Assembly: GCA_050330205.1 (NCBI GenBank)
Contig: JBHJOA010000012.1
Coordinates: 1 to 64,000, forward strand
Length of the DNA: 64,000 bases
Reading direction: 5' to 3'
DNA from: Pelagibius sp050330205
GTDB taxonomy: Bacteria; Pseudomonadota; Alphaproteobacteria; Kiloniellales; Kiloniellaceae
The translations under genes and the position numbers were made by a program. A model generated the notes under the pieces. That model was not told the DNA's origin and made no database searches. It saw only the letters and a list, made by a program, of their open reading frames with translations. Positions 61,077 through 64,000 of this stretch are shown piece by piece. How positions within the stretch are numbered: position 1 is the first letter of the stretch; the number at the start of each line of letters is the position of its first letter.

Positions 61077-62036
61077 TCATCGCACCAGTGATATCACGCC
61101 GTGCCCTTCCCCAATGACTGCCCCGCCGTCGTCGTCTTCGTCAGTGGAGGCCTGCGGCAAGCCCGGACGCACGGTCATCGGACGGATGGGCCCGCGTCCT
61201 CCTGCGTGGCGCGCGGCCTGGCCTTCCTGGGCAAGCGTCTTGGAACGCAGGGCGAGAAACTCCACCAGATGGTTGCGGATGGCGTAGTAGGATTTGTCGT
61301 GGATGATCTCCGCCCGGTTACGCGGTCGTGGAATGCCGATCACCACGCTCTCGGCGACGCGGGCGTAGGGCCCGTTGGTCATCAAGAGGATGCGGTCGGC
61401 CAGCAGGATCGCCTCGTCGACGTCGTGAGTGATCATGAAGACCGTTTGGTCGGAGCCCGACCAGATTCGGATCAGTTCGTCCTGGATGGTGCCCCGGGTC
61501 AGTGCGTCGAGAGCGCCGAACGGCTCGTCGAGCAACAGGAGTTTCGGCCGAATGGCGAAAGCACGGGCGATGGAGACGCGCTGGCGCATGCCGCCGGAGA
61601 GTTGCGCCGGCTTGCGGTGCTCGGCACCGCCCGACAGGCCGACCATCTCCAGGTACTTGTAGGAGTGCTCCAGCACCTGTTCCTTCGGCCACTCGGGATG
61701 GCGCGCGCGCACCCCAAAGGTGACGTTCTTCAACGCCGAGCGCCAGGGCAGCAGGGAGTAGTTCTGGAACACTACGCCGCGGTCCAGACTGGGTCCCGAC
61801 ACCTCCTTGCCGTCCATGGTGACGGCACCGGATGTCGCGGTGTCGAGGCCGGCGAGCACGTTCATGATGGTCGACTTGCCGCAGCCGGAGTGGCCGATGA
61901 TGCAGACGAACTCGCCCTTGTCGATATCGAAGCTGACACCTTCGAAGACCGTAAGTTCACCGCCGCCGCCGGGGCCGGAATTGGGATTCGGATACCGCTT
62001 GGTAAGGGCGTCGATTTCCAGGAATGGTTTGTCCAT
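61077..62036 (-). CDS. cynD: ABC transporter ATP-binding protein (cyanate/nitrate type)
   Basis: A 319-residue ATPase of the nitrate/sulfonate/taurine/cyanate group. Walker A GHSGCGKST, signature LSGGMRQRVSIARA and Walker B LLLLDEPFGALD are intact, with ITHDVDEAILLADRI. Most relatives end near residue 265; this protein has a tail of about 50 residues with an acidic cluster near the end. Powers the permease encoded next. The cyanate assignment rests on the cyanase gene downstream; nitrate is the alternative. Confidence 0.9.
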   Translation of the reverse strand: MDKPFLEIDALTKRYPNPNSGPGGGGELTVFEGVSFDIDKGEFVCIIGHSGCGKSTIMNVLAGLDTATSGAVTMDGKEVSGPSLDRGVVFQNYSLLPWRSALKNVTFGVRARHPEWPKEQVLEHSYKYLEMVGLSGGAEHRKPAQLSGGMRQRVSIARAFAIRPKLLLLDEPFGALDALTRGTIQDELIRIWSGSDQTVFMITHDVDEAILLADRILLMTNGPYARVAESVVIGIPRPRNRAEIIHDKSYYAIRNHLVEFLALRSKTLAQEGQAARHAGGRGPIRPMTVRPGLPQASTDEDDDGGAVIGEGHGVISLVR

Positions 62037-62048
62037 GCGACGTTTTCC

Positions 62049-62879
62049 CTATTCCTGATAGCGCACGGCGCGCTGTACCTGGGCGAAGGCGGCATCGAGC
62101 AGCATGCCGACCACGCCGATTACCAGGATCGAGAAGATCACGCTGGTGAGGTCCAGGTTGTTCCACTCGTTCCACACGTAGTAGCCGATGCCGGTACCGC
62201 CCACGAGCATCTCAGCGGCGACGATGACCAGCCAGGCTATGCCGATGGAGATGCGCATGCCGGTCAGGATGGTCGGCGCCGCGGCCGGCAGAATGACGGA
62301 GAACGCCGTCCTCAGCGCTCCCAACTCGTGGGTGCGCGCGACGTTCACCCAGTCCTTGCGCACGCCCGCAACGCCGAAGGCGGTGTTGATCAGCATTGGC
62401 CAGATCGAGCAGATGAAAATGACGAAGATCGCCGAAGCCTGGCTGTCCTTGATGATGAAGAGGGCGAGCGGCATCCAGGCGAGCGGCGAGATCGGCCGCA
62501 ACACCTGGATGAAGGGATCGAGCGCCCGGTACATCAGCGGTGACATGCCGATCAAGAAGCCGATGGGAATGGCGACCAGTGCGGCGAGGAAGTAGCCACT
62601 CAGCACCCGGAACAGCGAATAGCCGATCTGAATGCCGATGCCCTTGTCGTTCGGCCCGTTGTCATAGAAGGGGTTGGAGAGCTCCTCCCACGCGCGTTCG
62701 ATGATCTGCGAGGGGGCGGGCACGCGGGCTTCCTGGTCCGCGCCGCCCATCAGAAGTTCGTACTCGGTCATCTCGCCGGCAGCCGTCACCGCCGGCGTCG
62801 ACAACTCCCAGATGCCCAGCCCTGCCGCCAGCATGACGGTGGAGAGAATGAGCGCCCGCAGGCCAAGCGATGTCGTCAC
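62049..62879 (-). CDS. cynB: ABC transporter permease (cyanate/nitrate type)
   Basis: A 276-residue inner-membrane permease with about six helices and the EAA-type loop GALRTAFSVILPAAAPTILTGMRISIGIAWLVIVAAEM (over 190-225). The opening periplasmic segment (residues 35-75) is polar and longer than in SsuC. It belongs to the NrtB/CynB group. Separated by 12 bases from the ATPase gene and by nine from the binding-protein gene, so all are one operon. Confidence 0.9.
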   Translation of the reverse strand: MTTSLGLRALILSTVMLAAGLGIWELSTPAVTAAGEMTEYELLMGGADQEARVPAPSQIIERAWEELSNPFYDNGPNDKGIGIQIGYSLFRVLSGYFLAALVAIPIGFLIGMSPLMYRALDPFIQVLRPISPLAWMPLALFIIKDSQASAIFVIFICSIWPMLINTAFGVAGVRKDWVNVARTHELGALRTAFSVILPAAAPTILTGMRISIGIAWLVIVAAEMLVGGTGIGYYVWNEWNNLDLTSVIFSILVIGVVGMLLDAAFAQVQRAVRYQE

Positions 62880-62888
62880 GGTACCGCC

Positions 62889-64000
62889 CTAAACCCGCGT
62901 GATCGCAAAGCTCTTGGCGTAGGCCTCCGGCTCGTCAGGGTCGAAGGTCTTGCCCATGATGGTGTAGCTCTCGTAGGTCTTGTCCGGCGGCGTCAGGCCC
63001 AGATCGGTCATGATCCTGGCGCAGTCGGCGGTCAGGTAAACCTGCTCGGCGATGCCCCTGTAGTTGATCTCGCCCTCGATGTAGCCCCAGCGCTTCATCT
63101 GGGTCAGAATCCACACGCCCATGGAGTGCCAGGGAAAGGGATCGAAGTCGATGCGGTCGGGCACGTTCTTTACGTTGCCCAGGCCGTCGGCATAGCGCCC
63201 CGTCAGTACCTGCTCGATCACCGGCACCGGCTGGTTCAGATAGTTGGTCGGCGCGATGGCGGCGGAGATTTCCTTGCGGTTCTCCTGCTTGCTGGCGTAC
63301 TGGGTGCCGTCGACCAGCGCTTTCAGTAGCGCGCCGTAGGTGTTGGGCAGGGTCTCTGCGAATTCGGCCGAGCAGGCAAAGGCGCAGCAGGGGTGGCCTT
63401 CCCAGATTTCCTTTGTAAGGATGTGGATGAAGCCCACCTTCTCCCACACCGCGCGCTGATTGAAGGGATCCGGGGAGAGGTAACCATCCAGATTGCCGGC
63501 ACGCAGGTTGGCGACCATCTCGGGCGGTGGCACGACACGGATTTGGATGTCCCTGTCGGGATCGAGGCCATGCTCGGCAACGTAATAGCGCAGCAGGAAG
63601 TTGTGCATCGAGTATTCGAATGGCACGCCGAACTTGAAGCCCTTCCACTGCCTGGGGTCCTGTTTGTCCTTGTGATCGACGTGCAGAACGATGGCTTGGC
63701 CGTTGATGTTCTCCACCGCCGGCATAAGGAAGGGGGTCGCTGTGGAGCCGGCGCCCATGGTGATGGCGAGCGGCATGGGCGTCAGCATGTGCGAGGCGTC
63801 GTATTCCTTGTTCAGCGACTTGTCGCGCGCGACCGCCCAGCCCGCCGTCTTGATGACGTCGACGTCCAGGCCATACTTCTCGTAGAAGCCGAGGGGTTTG
63901 GCCATGATGATCGGCGTCGCGCAGGTGATCGGCACGAAGCCGACGTTCAGCTTGGTCTTCTCCGGCTTGCCGAGGGTGTCGAGGATGGCAGCCTTGGCCT
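62889..64000 (-). CDS. cynA: ABC transporter substrate-binding protein, CmpA/NrtA/CynA type (5' end beyond window)
   Basis: About 370 codons of a NrtA-like binding protein are visible; the frame is still open at the right edge and the signal peptide is missing. Text: LNVGFVPITCATPIIMAKPLGFYEKYGLDVDVIK, LLRYYVAEHGLDPDRDIQIRVVPPPEMVANLRAGNLDGYLSPDPFNQRAV and WEGHPCCAFACSAEFAETLPNTYGALLKAL are typical of nitrate/cyanate/bicarbonate receptors. As the first gene seen of a leftward operon ending in cynS, cyanate is the likely ligand. Confidence 0.9.
   Translation of the reverse strand, partial: AKAAILDTLGKPEKTKLNVGFVPITCATPIIMAKPLGFYEKYGLDVDVIKTAGWAVARDKSLNKEYDASHMLTPMPLAITMGAGSTATPFLMPAVENINGQAIVLHVDHKDKQDPRQWKGFKFGVPFEYSMHNFLLRYYVAEHGLDPDRDIQIRVVPPPEMVANLRAGNLDGYLSPDPFNQRAVWEKVGFIHILTKEIWEGHPCCAFACSAEFAETLPNTYGALLKALVDGTQYASKQENRKEISAAIAPTNYLNQPVPVIEQVLTGRYADGLGNVKNVPDRIDFDPFPWHSMGVWILTQMKRWGYIEGEINYRGIAEQVYLTADCARIMTDLGLTPPDKTYESYTIMGKTFDPDEPEAYAKSFAITRV

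Overview
The window is a GC-rich (about two thirds G+C by eye), densely packed bacterial chromosome segment. Family content points to a marine or halotolerant alphaproteobacterium, probably Rhodospirillales in the broad sense. The main clues are an ectABC-ask ectoine operon with its MarR regulator, a PetP/PetR-type regulator pair, a proteobacterial sortase with its VIT/vWA target protein, a phasin, L25/CTC-type RplY beside Pth and YchF, and a uvrC-pgsA-mobB-moeA-moaD-moaE string. The taxonomic call is inference from gene families. There is no rRNA, no tRNA that I could recognise, no CRISPR array, no prophage and no insertion sequence. It looks like ordinary core chromosome with some unusual small elements.

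Layout. 1-5.4 kb: a SulP permease (cut by the left edge) divergent from trxB and a LysR gene, then a 450-base gap with a run of hairpins ending in a strong intrinsic terminator (best novel-RNA candidate), then msrP. 5.7-14 kb: a membrane histidine kinase, an EF-G-like GTPase, argC, a GST, an amidase and an aspartate aminotransferase. 14.2-17.4 kb: a sortase target protein, its sortase and a 48-residue membrane protein. 17.5-22.4 kb: uvrB, a YaiI-family protein, msrB, a Ca2+/cation antiporter and folB. 22.4-22.8 kb: an AT-rich island with DnaA-box-like sites. 22.8-28.3 kb: uvrC, pgsA and molybdopterin genes, interrupted by two palindromic repeats. 28.4-34.2 kb: greB behind an intrinsic terminator, ilvE, petP-petR-kinase, a degenerate response-regulator-like protein and csaA. 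35-39.6 kb: ectoine synthesis (ectR divergent from ectA-ectB-ectC-ask).

39.7-49.1 kb: small metabolic genes, a phasin with a promoter flanked by TGC-N3-GCA operators, a TetR regulator, a 5TM-PAS histidine kinase, a Tat-exported aldo/keto reductase, proC, a YbjN protein and ubiK. 49.3-60.5 kb: a rightward block with a phosphate-binding-like protein, hldD, lgt, a MidA-type methyltransferase, pgeF, an M24-fold protein without metal ligands, prs, rplY, pth, ychF, a dienelactone hydrolase and a lipoprotein. 60.6-64 kb: a leftward cyanate/nitrate-type ABC transporter plus cyanase, running off the right edge.

Functional themes are osmoprotection (ectoine from aspartate semialdehyde, with a dedicated aspartokinase), oxidative-damage repair (TrxB, MsrB in the cytoplasm, MsrP in the periplasm, UvrB and UvrC), molybdenum cofactor assembly (which would supply MsrP), envelope building (Lgt, HldD, sortase, phospholipid synthesis) and nitrogen from cyanate. 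No large undescribed operon is visible. The most interesting signals are regulatory or degenerate: the serial-hairpin RNA at 4154-4317, the terminator just upstream of greB, the pseudo-receiver protein at 33023-33805, and several unreported-looking operators.
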